Source of the DNA: Trichoplax sp. H2
Lineage: Eukaryota; Placozoa; Uniplacotomia; Trichoplacea
Assembly (NCBI GenBank): GCA_003344405.1
Contig: NOWV01000150.1
Location: 123,200 to 187,199 of the forward strand
DNA: 64,000 nucleotides
Direction: 5' to 3'
The notes under the pieces are model-generated. The model did not search any database, was not told where the DNA came from, and was given only the letters and a program-made list of their open reading frames with translations. A program made the position numbers and the translations under genes. Shown here piece by piece: positions 25,101 to 37,264 of the stretch. Every line of letters begins with the position of its first letter. The stretch's first letter is position 1.

Positions 25101-28100
25101 AAAGCTAAATAGAAATTCAGAAGGCTTGACTACAGAGAAGGGGTTAGAGTAATTAACTTAATGTTAATGTACGAGTCTATAACTTTGATCGAACTGCATG
25201 TACTGTATGTGTGTGTATAACCTGATATGTTTCCGTATGTATGATCGAAGCTTGGTCCAGTAAGCCAACTTGTGGTTTGGCCTCTACGCCTTGTCCACTG
25301 GAAGGTAGTTTCATTTGGATGTTTCCAGTTACAAAATCCAGACTCGAAAGTACAATTTAAACTATCGATACCGGCTGAAAATAATATAAAATTATAGTTC
25401 AAAGTAATTATTAGTAATTTAGTTATTGATAAATTACTCTAGAAGATCGTAAAAATTGTATCTAGATATAGTCAGTATCTGTATTAAAATAAAATAGTCG
25501 AAAGTCTTGTAAAAATTTATTGTAAGTATAACGATTAGACGCAATTATTTAGTACGTTCGTAGATCGTGATAATTGGAGATATACGTATAACAACATAAC
25601 TAGATTAAACATACCGTTACGACAAGTTACGCCTATATCTCCGGAATGATTACAGTTATGAACGTTCCAACCGTTATGTGGACAATCCCTTAGATAGGTT
25701 TCGTTACCTCTGCAGCGTAGACCACTTAGCCATATACGACTGGTACTAGAGCCGTAGTAGTTACTATAATTCGATGCTCCTGAATTGAAACCTAACTGTC
25801 TACACGCTACGTTGGCGTCAGTCATGTCAAATGCATAACCACATACTGTACCCCATATATTATTATGATAGATATTAATACGTCCAGAATTAAGAGATCG
25901 ATCATCGACAAAACGTATTTCACCATCGAAAACTTGTATTGGTTTGTTAACATAAAAATTCGAGTATAAGAAAATCATTCTCATTGTAAAACTACGTATA
26001 CCGCTATACTTTTAATTAATTAATCAGTAGGTAAAATATTGTATTTATGTAACATGTATATATACTAGAATACGATTGATTACTGTTTAACCATAACGTA
26101 GTAGTGAATACACACGTATTACGATTGTTATTAACGTAATATTAATCTAGGAAAGTGTAAATGTAAAATTAAAGTAGATATTAACTAGATTGAACATACC
26201 AAAACGGCAAGTTACGCTAATATCTTTATCATGGCCACAGTTATGAACTCCCCAGCCGTTGTGGCGACATTCTTTTAGATACATTTCGTTACCTTTGCAG
26301 TGTAGATTACTTAGCCATATAGGACCGGTGCTGCTAGAGCCGTGGTAGTTACCATAATTGGCTGCTCCTAAATTGAAATCTAACTGTCTGCAAACTACAT
26401 TGGCGTCAGCCTTGTGAAAATAATCGCTACATACAGTGCCCCACATATTATTATGATAGATTTCTAATCGTCCAGAATCAGCATATTGACCACCGACAAG
26501 GCGTATTGTACCTTCGCCAACTTGTAATCGATTAATGAAAAGAATTTGAGTATTAAACGAGTGTACTGCCGTTATACGACAAAAGGAAGCAAAGTCAATT
26601 TTTTCGAAAATTTGAGTTTATTAATTCTAATTACTTATTAGGGCGTAATCTAACGGCAGACTAAATTTGATACTGTTCCTAGTATTCTCTGCCTATTTTT
26701 TTACTCAATTGGTATGACCCATTAAAACGGAATTTCTACCATTATATCGTACGCTAAATTCTACAAAGTTACTATACATCGCTGAGATGGCTATATTATA
26801 CTAAAATTGCATACGATTTTATTAAGACGATTCTAACTACTGTATGGCAGCATGCACTTTGCCATGGACTTCTAGATCGCCTGGACGAGACACGAGTTAC
26901 CGTGAATTACAGTACTTAAATAAGCGATAGCATTAGATTTTATATAGCAATGAAGGTACTGTAGCATCTTCATCACTATAAAAGTGATGGCTTTAGAATT
27001 CTACTTTCTAGCAATTTACCATCGAAATATAATAATATTGCGATATATTGTTGAGATATTGACATATATATATATACTCTAACCTATAACGTATAATAAA
27101 ATGTTCCGAATATTGTAGTAATTTGATAGTATAAAAAATTTAAGACATATCTATTAAGTGATGCTGACAGACGCAAATTACTACACATCGTCAAATTTCA
27201 TGCAAACTATTTAGAAGTTCTTGTAAGAGTCCATGATATAACTAGCACTTTACACCCGTAACTATCTCCCTTAGTAAAGTGTGTTTGTACTGCTGTATTT
27301 ATTGATATTCACGAAAAAATTTCGTTTTGCCAGAGTAATTCAAGCCAAATACTTATAGCGCTTATGTATCACAGGCCTAAAGCTCAAGCCCAGATATGCC
27401 TAGTTTATTGTTAGATAGTCTAGCCCTAAATACTGAACTGTATCCATAAATAATCTGCTTTGCTCTGTTTAGGCAAAGAGGGGGAGGGGAGGGATTAGTA
27501 TTGTAGCCAAAGATGTAGCAAGAATGCTGTCTAGAGTTCTAAGATATTCCCACTGTTTGAAATCAACCGACTAATTACTATTTTCGTGCAATATGTACAC
27601 TTACCAAATTCACAGAAATCACCATTGTATCCTTGCGGGCATTGGCACAGGTAATGAGAACTGTTTCCAATACATGTTGCATAACTTGAGCAAGGGTTGG
27701 AATTGCAAGTATTATTACTTGACGACAAAACTATATAAGATAAAAACTACGTAAAACGTCGGTCCATAATAGACGGTATTTTAAAATCTAAGACAGTTCT
27801 TTATAGGGTTTTTACAAATTAACTGATTGTCTATACAGATACGTTTAAATATACCGTAATATACAATACTCGTACAGTGTATTGCATATTAGTAGTTAAA
27901 CTATGCTGTATGCCTGTTTACGACATGTTAACGACTGGATTAGAAACTCATAAGTAAAATCAACTATACTTTAGTATAAATTGCTGTCATTCACGGATAA
28001 GCTGAACACTGTAATTCTTACCTAATAGGACAAATTGTGATTCAGATATGATGAGCTGAATTAAAATTAAGAGTAAGTTAGAAACAAATCATTGCGATTT

Positions 28101-28757
28101 TATCGATCAAATTGACTCCGAAAAAGAATAAAATACGGCAATTTGATATTTAACTTTAGCAAGTTTGCGATTAATTTGTTCATGAATTACGCGACACATA
28201 AATACAAATGAAAGCGTAAAAATTCTATGATTATCTCGCTAGAAATTCTTTTAGTTAGTTGAAATTAACCGGTAGGTAACGATTCACTACTTGTAAGTTC
28301 GTCATCTTTCTGTATAACATACATTAAGATTATTCGTCTGACTTGATTCTGGTTTAAAAATAGGCTATAAATTTACTAACGATAGCTACCGTACCGTATG
28401 TAAGTAACTATTCACACTCTTTTCATGCTTAGTCGTTAACATTGTATAAGAATTTTATATTGTAGTTAATACAGTAAAAGATTCAAGCGATATTTTATAA
28501 AATTACATAGTATTTGCTGTTAAAGAATTGCCATAGCTTTCACGATATTAATTTGATACTGGCTTAATGGCTTTATCAATCTCGTACGTGTATATGTACT
28601 AGTTGCTTAGATCATAGCACGTATAGTGTCTTTCATATTGTTTGTTCGATTCTAATAATCGATATCGTTTCTAATAAGAGTACAATCGTCTGGATAAAAT
28701 ATTCTGTGAATGACTTACCAGCACAATGCTACAGAGAAGCCAAATATTTTTCCCCAT
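19120..28757 (-). CDS. Gene 2: EGF/SRCR/MAM/EGF-array/SEA single-pass membrane protein
   Basis: Exons in transcript order: 28719-28757 (MGKNIWLLCSIVL), 28022-28055, 27605-27730 (EGF), 26200-26520 (SRCR), 25615-25932 (SRCR), 25222-25374, 24689-24924 and 24442-24523 (the three pieces of one MAM domain, ending WTGDMAIDDIAALPGRC), and 19120-22061. Summed, they keep one frame of about 1,416 residues. The first two exons form a signal peptide. The last exon starts with a partial EGF (only the last four cysteines), then has about 15 calcium-binding-type EGFs with D-I-D/N-E-C starts, SEA with GSIIT, three EGFs, a membrane span and a tail of about 70 residues. NIDO, AMOP and VWD are absent, unlike genes 1, 3 and 5. 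The model crosses the assembly gap at 22442, where the 5' end of the last exon is present twice; I used the copy at 21897-22061. MAM domains mediate cell-cell adhesion in other proteins; the role here is inferred. Confidence 0.82.
20333..21323 (-). repeat. 498-bp in-frame tandem duplication of a four-EGF unit in gene 2
   Basis: 20333-20825 and 20831-21323 are nearly identical at DNA level, with a period of 498 bp (166 codons). Each encodes the same four EGFs, starting DVDECLSEVHRC, DINEC, DIDECITNN and DIDEC. Only scattered single-base differences are visible. The similarity is far higher than between other EGFs in the array, so the duplication is recent or has been homogenised. The frame is kept. 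Confidence 0.9.
21897..23900. other. Assembly gap (22442-22461) flanked by overlapping copies of the same locus
   Basis: Twenty Ns at 22442-22461 separate two versions of one sequence. The text from 22462 repeats that from 21897 (EGF coding end, splice acceptor, intron) with few differences. Intron sequence at about 22245-22440 matches again at about 23690-23880. Between the matches, the right-hand version carries about 0.9 kb that the left-hand version lacks; this includes a decayed SRCR exon. The simplest reading is unmerged contig ends from two haplotypes differing by an indel. A true local duplication is the alternative. Confidence 0.8.
22921..23223 (-). pseudogene. Decayed SRCR exon between the MAM and EGF parts of gene 2
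   Basis: After a good acceptor (GTTTGTACAG) the minus strand reads EIRLVGGQSVSSGRIEIYHN and WGTGCDDAFS, a normal SRCR start. It then loses two bases within the conserved DADVVCRQL stretch, giving a stop. A TGA replaces the Gly of NSGAS, and a further stop lies near WGS. Later SRCR residues are still readable in the shifted frame (YGSGTGSIWL, LHCRDGE). It is closest to the two intact SRCR exons of gene 2. The left-hand copy of this locus lacks it. Confidence 0.8.
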
Positions 28758-30846
28758 TTCAATCTATATCATTCGGTTCGCTACATAAAGTAGATTGTTT
28801 TGGCTTTATCTCACGCAATCTTCCTAATTTCGAATTTTATATCTGTGATTTTAATCAGTATTGGTGAAAGGTTGTTTATTTATTAAGCTAGATACTATTA
28901 TCATTTCTACGAGACTGAAATAAAGAAATACAGTAATAAATTCTTCTTCAATAGTTATATAATTAATCAGAAAATAAATTACATTCTATTTTATACTAAA
29001 TACTCAGTATCTTGCTCTTTACTAAGTAGAAGAGTCTGGCTTACTCAATTTATGGCGTCAAGATTTAAGATTATTAATTTTATTCTAAAAACAACTCAAT
29101 TAGGTATCAACGATTATACTATGTGACGGATCTAGATATATCATTAGAATGAATAAATATTCGTAATAAGAAAGAATGGGACATAAGTACACTAATGAAA
29201 TTATGATAATTCGCTTCTACTAGACGTTAAGAAATCTTAAATTAGTTAAATAAGTGGAACTTTTCAGCGCGCTTACTCATGATACTTCATGTACTTGTCT
29301 ACTTAGAGAGTCATAAGCGCTTCACTTATGGTTATTGTATAAGATCGGTAAGTAAACTATAAACAACTAAATTACGTGAATAGATGATTTGAAATCAGTT
29401 CGATTCGAAGTTGAATGATTGCAGCCTATGTTTAATTAACCGAACCATTAATATTGTGAACAGGGAATATCAAGATTCCAAAACTAGTAAACAACAGTCA
29501 ATGAATTATAGATGAATATGTAATTATATGTGAGGAGACTTTTGACCTAATATTACAACGTGATATAAAATTACTTTAACGAACAATCTTTAAATTAGAT
29601 TTATCCTATCCGTAACCGCATATCATTTAGAGTCTAGTGGCATAGCTATAAGCTACGCTTATCACGGTAGATATACAGTATTAGTACTAACTTTATGAAT
29701 TTATCATTATTTTTGATGGGATAAGGTTCATTTAGTCTCCTTTATTCGGTTTTCGATATTATTCTCATTCACTAAAACTATAGAAGTGGCAAGGTACAGA
29801 AATGTAAATTTACAGTATACGCGTATACTATACCGTACAGTATACGTATTATGTACAGTAAATGGGGATTTTTTGTAATACCGTCACAGTCAAGCAGAAA
29901 GTAGAAGGAAAATTACGCCCATCTCCACAATCAGTATTAAGTGTAGATGGTTTTTGTCGACTTTAAAATGGTCAAAGAGCTTTAGAAATGGTATTAACCA
30001 ATAAACTTCTAAACTCTATCGTGAAGAAGTGGGTATGCTACCATATTGTGCATGCACAGTGTATAAAATATGCAACCGTCAGCGTTCTTCTACTTCCAAA
30101 TTTGAGCGAAAATGCCTGGCTACGCGGCCGCGGTTGTACATTTAGTAAAGAACATACTAAATTCTACATAGAAACTTTGTGTTCGTTAATAGATATTAAA
30201 CATTTTATTTCTAGTACTGTAGATAATAATTTACATTCTTTTCGAATTACGCTAGAATTTGATCATTTCGATATACGTACTCGTGCGTACATAATTATTC
30301 TCATCCTATTTTACGTCACATACTTATGCTTTCTAGCGGAATTAATTAAGTACTGTAGAATTTAAAAATTATTCTTCAGGATTACACTAAAATGCGACCA
30401 ATTCAGTATACGTAGGTAATTATTTTGCTAATTTCTATCTTGGGTAAACATATCTTCTGGAAGAGTTACGTCACTCTTACCGCCGTCAATAAGTTTAACA
30501 TTTTCGTTTCTTATCGCGTAAATGGCGTAATGATATTTGTTTAGCATAGCTCTGCTATAGTATCTCTACATTACTTTATACTTATTGCGTACTCGTTCAG
30601 CAAGAGTTTACTTAAGTTCGAATGAGATAAAATTTCTTAATGCTGACTGACATAGGAGCATTTCTTGTCATATTGACCTAGGATAAGCCATAGGTAAGAT
30701 TTTGCTAATGAAAGTACTATAACACATTTGCCTGCACATTAAAGCTGTGATATAGAACATTTTTTAAAATTTGTATAACTAGATCTAACCAGAATACCAT
30801 CGTTACATTTTCGTGCAAAGGCCTAATGAGTAATTGTTATACTGTA
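28758..30846. other. Intergenic spacer between genes 2 and 3
   Basis: About 2.1 kb, expected to hold the gene 2 promoter and the gene 3 3' UTR. A plus-strand open frame of 125 codons at 29988-30365 resembles nothing I know and has no supporting splice structure. A short GTATAC/CGCG-containing palindromic stretch (about 29815-29860) is the only local structure noticed. Confidence 0.45.
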
Positions 30847-33800
30847 CTAGCGTTCAGAATAAGTACTATTTTTAAAATCAGGCAACTTTGGTAATGGTGT
30901 ATTGGTAATTGTAGGATTTTGTATTGACGCTAAAATTGGTCGGCTTGGTTTTTCTTCAAATTTACTTTCACTATTGCTGACATCGGTTTCAGCTATTAAG
31001 CTATTCTGGCTTTCTGGAATAGTATTACGAGGCTCAATGCTTGTTTGCTCATTAACTTCTATTTGCACTCTAACAGTTGGTGAGCTTGATGTTTGATTAT
31101 TTCTGTTTTGATCCTGTGCTATAGATTTAATAAATGCAATCTTAGGTGAATGATCCTTTAATTCAACTTTATCGCTTGAAGAATCCGCTAATGATTGATG
31201 TTCGGTGTGGTCTTTAACGACACCATGTGCTACTGAAGTTCGTCTTTTATAGTATGGACTTCGTAGATAGTATACAAGGCCAGCTATAGCGATTAAAAAT
31301 ACTGCACTTACTGTTCCCACCGAAATTCCAGCCACTGCCCCAATCGAAAGTCCTGTTGCTTTTAAATTGCTACATCTAATGCCAGTATAAGCGTCAGTAC
31401 AATTACATGTGCGTGTATTATTTTGGTAAATACATTTTCCTCCATTTAGACAGAAATCATCATTGCATTCAATGCTACAACCGGGATTGGAGTATGGATT
31501 GCCTTGATAGCCAATCAAACATGTACATGTATATGAACCTAAAGTGTTTCGACATACAGCGTTAATTCCACATGATTCTGCTGCCAGACATTCATTGATA
31601 TCGACACAGCTAGATCCAGTGAAACCAACTTTACATTGGCAATTGTAAGTACCCGGTAAATTAATACAGTTTTGATTACTATTACAGATGTTGTCTGTTG
31701 ACCATGCACATTCATTGAAGTCGGTAACTGTGACATTTTGTATCGGTTGTCCTTGGATAATAACTGAGCCAGTAGATATGATACTAGCAATTTGGTTTGG
31801 ATTAATATTAGAATTTTGCTTAAATATCGGATAATATTCAGCAATGATACTACCAGCTTTGAATCCTGTAACCTCTACTCGTTCGAAACCATCTTTGGTT
31901 ACCGAAGAAGATTCAAGGGCTAAAGTTAATACTGAAGTAATCTGCTGCTTAAGTGTTTGAAATATAGCAGAATTTGAATTGTTCAAGTCTGATGTGAATG
32001 TACCACCAATTTTAAGACTTCCAAAAAAGACCTTGCCTTGTTGACAGTGAGAATCGCTTTGAAGTTGAATTTGCGATAATGTATTGTTAGAATAGTATCC
32101 AAGTTTGCAGCTGCAATAATACTTATTCTCAAATATCATACAGGTTGCTCTATTAGTGCAGTTATTATTTCCGTCACAGGTAACAACAGCAGCGCAAGTA
32201 ACACCGTTGCCATAATAACCTGGTTTACAGTGGCACGTAAATGATCCTGGAATATTAGTACAAAGAGCATTACTATGACAATTATATTGGTTACTTGAGC
32301 ATTCATCGACGTCACTGCAATTAATTCGTGCATTTCCAAAATAACCAGCGTTACACTTGCATTGATATGATCCATTAGTGTTAATACACTGAGAATTATT
32401 AACGCACATATTGAGACTAGTAGCATTGCATTCATCGATATCCTGACAAGTAAATCCATCTCCTGAATAGCCACTATTACAACCACATGTATACGATCCA
32501 ATGCTGTTACTACAAGCCGCATTAACTGAGCACCGGCGTAATCCAGATGTACAATTGTTTATCTCTTTAGTATTGCAATTAAACATTGTTGAACATTCAT
32601 TGACATCCTGACATGTATATCCATTCCCTATAAAGCCTGGCTTGCACATACAAGAGTATGATCCATTGTTGTTCATACAACTAGCGTTAGAAGAACACAT
32701 ATTTGAACCTGTTAAACATTCATCGATATCGCTACAAATTTTACCATTGCCAGTATAACCAATTTTGCATTGACAAGAATATAAACCAGGTGCGTTGGTA
32801 CAGTTTGCATTTTGACTACAGGGATTATTTTCTAAACATTCATTAATATCGTCACATGTCCAACCATCTGAACCAAATCGATAGCCGTTCATACAACTAC
32901 ATGTATAGCTACCATCGTTGTTTGTACATAGTAGATTAGATGGACTAGGATTGGAGTTACACTCGTCGATATCTTCACTCTCAGTCTGGCTTCCATATGT
33001 TAGCGCGTAACCTTTCATACATGAACATATTTCAGATCCGTTTATATAGGCGCAAATTTGTGAACAATTATGTCCAAAATCACATGGATCGCTAACGCTA
33101 CATGTTAGGTTGTTATTATTTAGTTCAAAACCTTGTTCACATTCACATGTAAACGATCCTTCTGTATTAATACAAACTTGGTCACATGGTCTAAATCGTT
33201 GGCATTCATTTATATCCACGCAAGTAAGTTTATCACTACTTAACTCGTAACCTTGAATACATGAACATGTATAACTTCCGACGGTGTTATTACAAATTTG
33301 GCTACAATTATTAGACATATTTTGACACTCATCTACGTCATAACAGTTTATGCCATCGCCTACATAGCCCGAATTACAAGCGCAGCTATAAGAACCAATT
33401 TGATTAGTACATGTAGCGACATTACTGCAGTTATTTGATCCAGTAATACACTCATTAACATCAGTACATCCTCTATTATCACTATTCAGAGTATAGCCAG
33501 GTAAAGACTGACAACTGTAGCTCCCCTCTTCGTTAATACAAGTTTGACTGCATGCATGTGTGCCATTTAAACATTCGTCATAATCAGAACATTTCAAGCC
33601 ATCACCGACATAACCTATTGGGCAATTACTACATGTATAGCCAGACATCGGAGCGATATTGTCCGTACAAGTAGCATTACTGAAGCATGGTTGATCTGCA
33701 CATGCATTAAAATCTTGTGTACAATGATTACCAGTCCAAGCAGGATTGCATCTACATTTAACTTGATCAACATTATCAACAGTAACCATTTCGGCTGGGT

Positions 33801-36800
33801 AATCGCATGTGCCATTATTCGAGCAATAGCACATAATAATTTGAGGTGCAAGCTCGCTTCTTGCTCCTTTATTATCTGTAGCAACAAATGTTAATGAAAT
33901 ATTCTCATAGGTAGATATATTCCATGTAAATGTGTAAGTTTGTCTATCGAAATGGGAATTTATTGGAGGATTAATGATCTCGACTGTAACAATGTCGCCA
34001 TTATTAGGATCTGTTATGTTCAATGTTGTAGTAAACATATTTCCATAAGTGACATTATATGTCGTCGATCCAGAAATTTGAGGGGGAAATTTTCTAATTG
34101 ATTACTTGTATCTTGATATATCTGAGATGTATCTTTACTAACGACAGCAGCATCAAATAAACATTCACTATTATTACCGCATTGTGCTACGGCTTGGTTA
34201 TAGAGTTCCGTATTATTAGCAAATAATGCTTGAATATTTTGACCAAAGATTGGCGTAAAGTTTGAATCTGAATAATTACTAGCCGATAGACCATTAGAAT
34301 AGATAAAAAGTGAATCACTAGCGTTAATCATCCATAATTGGCCAAAAATTGTAAAATATTTGGGATTCTGTTGAATTGATATTCAAGTATGATCCATGTG
34401 GTCGTTTGAAATCATGATTGATATTATCATTCCAAGTACCTAAAAGACCAGATGTTATACCTTTAATTTCATCAGGTCCATTGAAAGCAATAGTTAGCAT
34501 TTGTGTTAATAGTGTAGCTTCCATAGATACTCCAGACGTAAAGATCGCAGCTACTGTTATATTTGATAATCATTGTACGTCCTTGTAACTGAAAATTTTT
34601 ATTTATAGTTTGCAATAGAATATATTCACCCAGTCCATTGAAGGTGTATAGTTTTCCATCAAATGTCCTTACATGAGGATCACCCCAGAACCACGCTTTT
34701 CGCGATGCTCTATATCCAACACATTTATTGATAGGTCTTTTCTTTAAGTAGAGACTACATAGGCTAGATCGCATGCAACNNNNNNNNNNNNNNNNNNNNT
34801 GAGATGTATCTTTACTAACGACAGCAGCATCAAGATTTAATGTTAATGCAGCATCAAATAAACATTCACTATTATTACCGCATTGTGCTACGGCTTGGTT
34901 ATAGAGTTCCGTATTATTAGCAAATAATGCTTGAATATTTTGACCAAAGATTGGCGTAAAGTTTGAATCTGAATAATTACTAGCCGATAGACCATTAGGA
35001 TAGGTAAAAAGTGAATCACTAGCATTAATCATCCATAATTGGCCAAAATTGTAAAATATTTGGGATTCTGTTGAATTGATATTCAAGTATGATCCATTCG
35101 GTCGTTTGAAATCATCATTGATATTATCATTCCAAGTACCTAAAAGACCAGATGTTATACCTTTAATTTCATCAGGTCCATTGAAAGCAATAGTTAGCAT
35201 TTGTGTTAATAGTGTAACTTCCATAGATACTCCAGACGTAAAGATCGCAGCTACTGTTATATTTGATAATCTGGTAACATCGACATTATTAAATTCACGG
35301 GTTTCATTTTCAGAGAGGCTGTCCATATTAAATGATATTGTTCTATTGACTAAGATATCGATACCATTAAAAGTCGAATTAAGTGTAAATTGGACAATAT
35401 CTGCACCAATTTCCATAGTAGCGAATTCAGAGAATACGATAGCAGCCGCAGATAGTGAGCTATTTCTAATAGCTTTCATTGTACGTCCTTGTAACTGAAA
35501 ATTTTTATTTATAGTTTGCAATAGAATATATTCACCCAGTTCATTGAAGGTGTATAGTTTTCCATCAAATGTCCTTACATGAGGATCACCCCAGAACCAC
35601 GCTTTTCGCGGTGCTTTATATCCAACACATTTATTGATAGGTCTTTTCTTTAAGTAGAGACTACATAGGCTAGATCGCATGCAACAATCCGTTAGAGCCT
35701 CATTGTTTCTGGCTTGTAAGGTAGTATTCCTGAAAATAAATGAGCTTCCAAAGGGATAATTAGTAATTAATGAACCGAAAGATTTTCCTGCTAAAGAGTA
35801 GCAGCATCGTTGATATACACGCTCGCCACTGAAAACTCTTCGTGAAAACCTTGATCTCACGTAAAATGTATTCAAGTTTAATCTAAATCGTCTATCACGA
35901 ATAGCTTGAAGGATAGAGCAAGGGCATAGCCTTCGTAGTAATTCATTTAGATAAACATCTGGTAATGGTTCATTGACGAACCAAGTTCGGCAACGTTGAG
36001 CATAATTAATATGATTTATAGAGGGATCATCAACTCTGTACATCCATCTGCCTTTTTTACCATAATTTCCAGTTGCACTGTCAATCCGTAACAATTGTTT
36101 TGTGTTGGAATTTGGTAATTCATAGTATACATAGGGAATTTATTACTATAGCCTACTCTAGCATTTGTAAGTCGATATCTTTTCCACCAATTCATACCTT
36201 TTGCTATCGATGCGTAGTATCTTAATAGTATTCGAACTAGGCAGCTCATAAGTGTAGCTAGGTACTTTATTACTATAACCAACTCGAGGCCGAACGAACC
36301 TATCCTTTTCCACCAATTCATACCTTTGTCGGCATATATGAATGATGCATATAAGTTGTCACCATTAGATGACAAGATCAACTGAAAAGTATTAGTAACG
36401 CCATATTTTGCTGTGACAGAGGATGGATATGGTACTAGTTTATGCCAGGTTATTATTGTTACTAACTTCGTATCAAATTTAGTAACAGTTTCATTAAACA
36501 AGCCGTAGCTAGTATCACTTGGATTTCTAGATAGATACTTTTGGTACCGAGCAACATCCATACTAGCATTCGCTAAAATTTCTCTTGTTAAGCTAGTAGG
36601 ATTTAATGAAGTGTACTGGTTGATGTAAACCTGAGAATTTGGAAAAAATCAACCGTCTGCATCAGCGAAGAATGGAGCAATAAAAGGGGCATTTCGTGAT
36701 CTGTATAATGATCGATTTGGCGACCCGTAATAGGGATTACTAAATGATACAAATCCATTAATTGAAATCTGTGATATGATGTTGTGGAGTAATAATACAA

Positions 36801-37058
36801 AAATTACCGTAAGAAAATAAATTTAAAAAGAAAAGTAACCCGAAAATTGCCACCTTGTAATATGTTATGCTGTAAATTTTCTGGTAAATAATTAATAAAC
36901 TAATACCAGCGCTACGTAAAATTCACTTACATATAGTTTACGCTGAAATTTATTCATGAAAAATATTGGTGTTCTCGGGTAGATTACGAAAGGTCTGCCA
37001 TCTACTCTACCGAATGATTGATCGTTTTGTGATGGTCCGTATGGGTAAAGCCTTAACT
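30847..37058 (-). pseudogene. Gene 3 core: NIDO/AMOP/VWD/EGF/SEA/TM, with several breaks
   Basis: Same layout as genes 1 and 5. 36931-37058 is the first NIDO exon (phase and length identical to the others) and 30847-36768 the remainder. The 3' part (30847-34038) is open for about 1,060 codons: EGF array, SEA with GSIIA, three EGFs, a membrane span and a tail of about 138 residues, the longest in the family. Damage: an in-frame TGA at 36649-36651 just after ADADG; frameshifts and a 126-bp partial tandem copy of the WW-containing NIDO segment at about 36180-36310; a one-base loss near 34087; and a 20-N gap at 34780-34799 whose left side repeats the right side with deletions. The AMOP/VWD segment right of the gap is open to 36094. 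Some breaks could be sequence error near contig ends, but those beyond 36100 are far from the gap. Probable pseudogene, or a poor assembly of a real gene. Confidence 0.7.
34123..35685. other. Assembly gap (34780-34799) with duplicated flanks in gene 3
   Basis: 34123-34779 repeats 34800-35685. The left copy lacks 24 bases (between direct repeats GCAGCATCAA) and about 206 bases of the VWD coding region, and has one extra A near 34336. As at 22442, this looks like unmerged contig ends or haplotypes rather than a biological tandem duplication. The right-hand copy is the intact reading. Confidence 0.8.
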
Positions 37059-37264
37059 CTAAGATGGGATTAATGCCGCTATTAATCTGATATCAATTTG
37101 CATTTCAAAGCTTAAAAAAATCTTATAGGGTTTGAGGTGATAATATACAAAATATTTCAAAATAATTCAAATCTTAAATTTTTTTATCGTAAATAGAAAT
37201 TGCAATCGTTATGGCATAGACACGCGTCAAAATCAGACTGTACTGAGATAATGGTGTACTATAC

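Noticed and set aside
27477-27496. G-rich stretch as a G-quadruplex
   Set aside because: Only three clear G-runs are present; not enough for a confident four-tract motif.
29988-30365. 125-codon plus-strand frame
   Set aside because: No recognisable family, no splice partner and a hydrophobic, biased composition. It could be real, but nothing supports it.
34123-34779. Second VWD domain in gene 3 (tandem VWD)
   Set aside because: It is the same sequence as 34800-35685, separated by 20 Ns and with deletions, so an assembly overlap is far likelier than a domain duplication.
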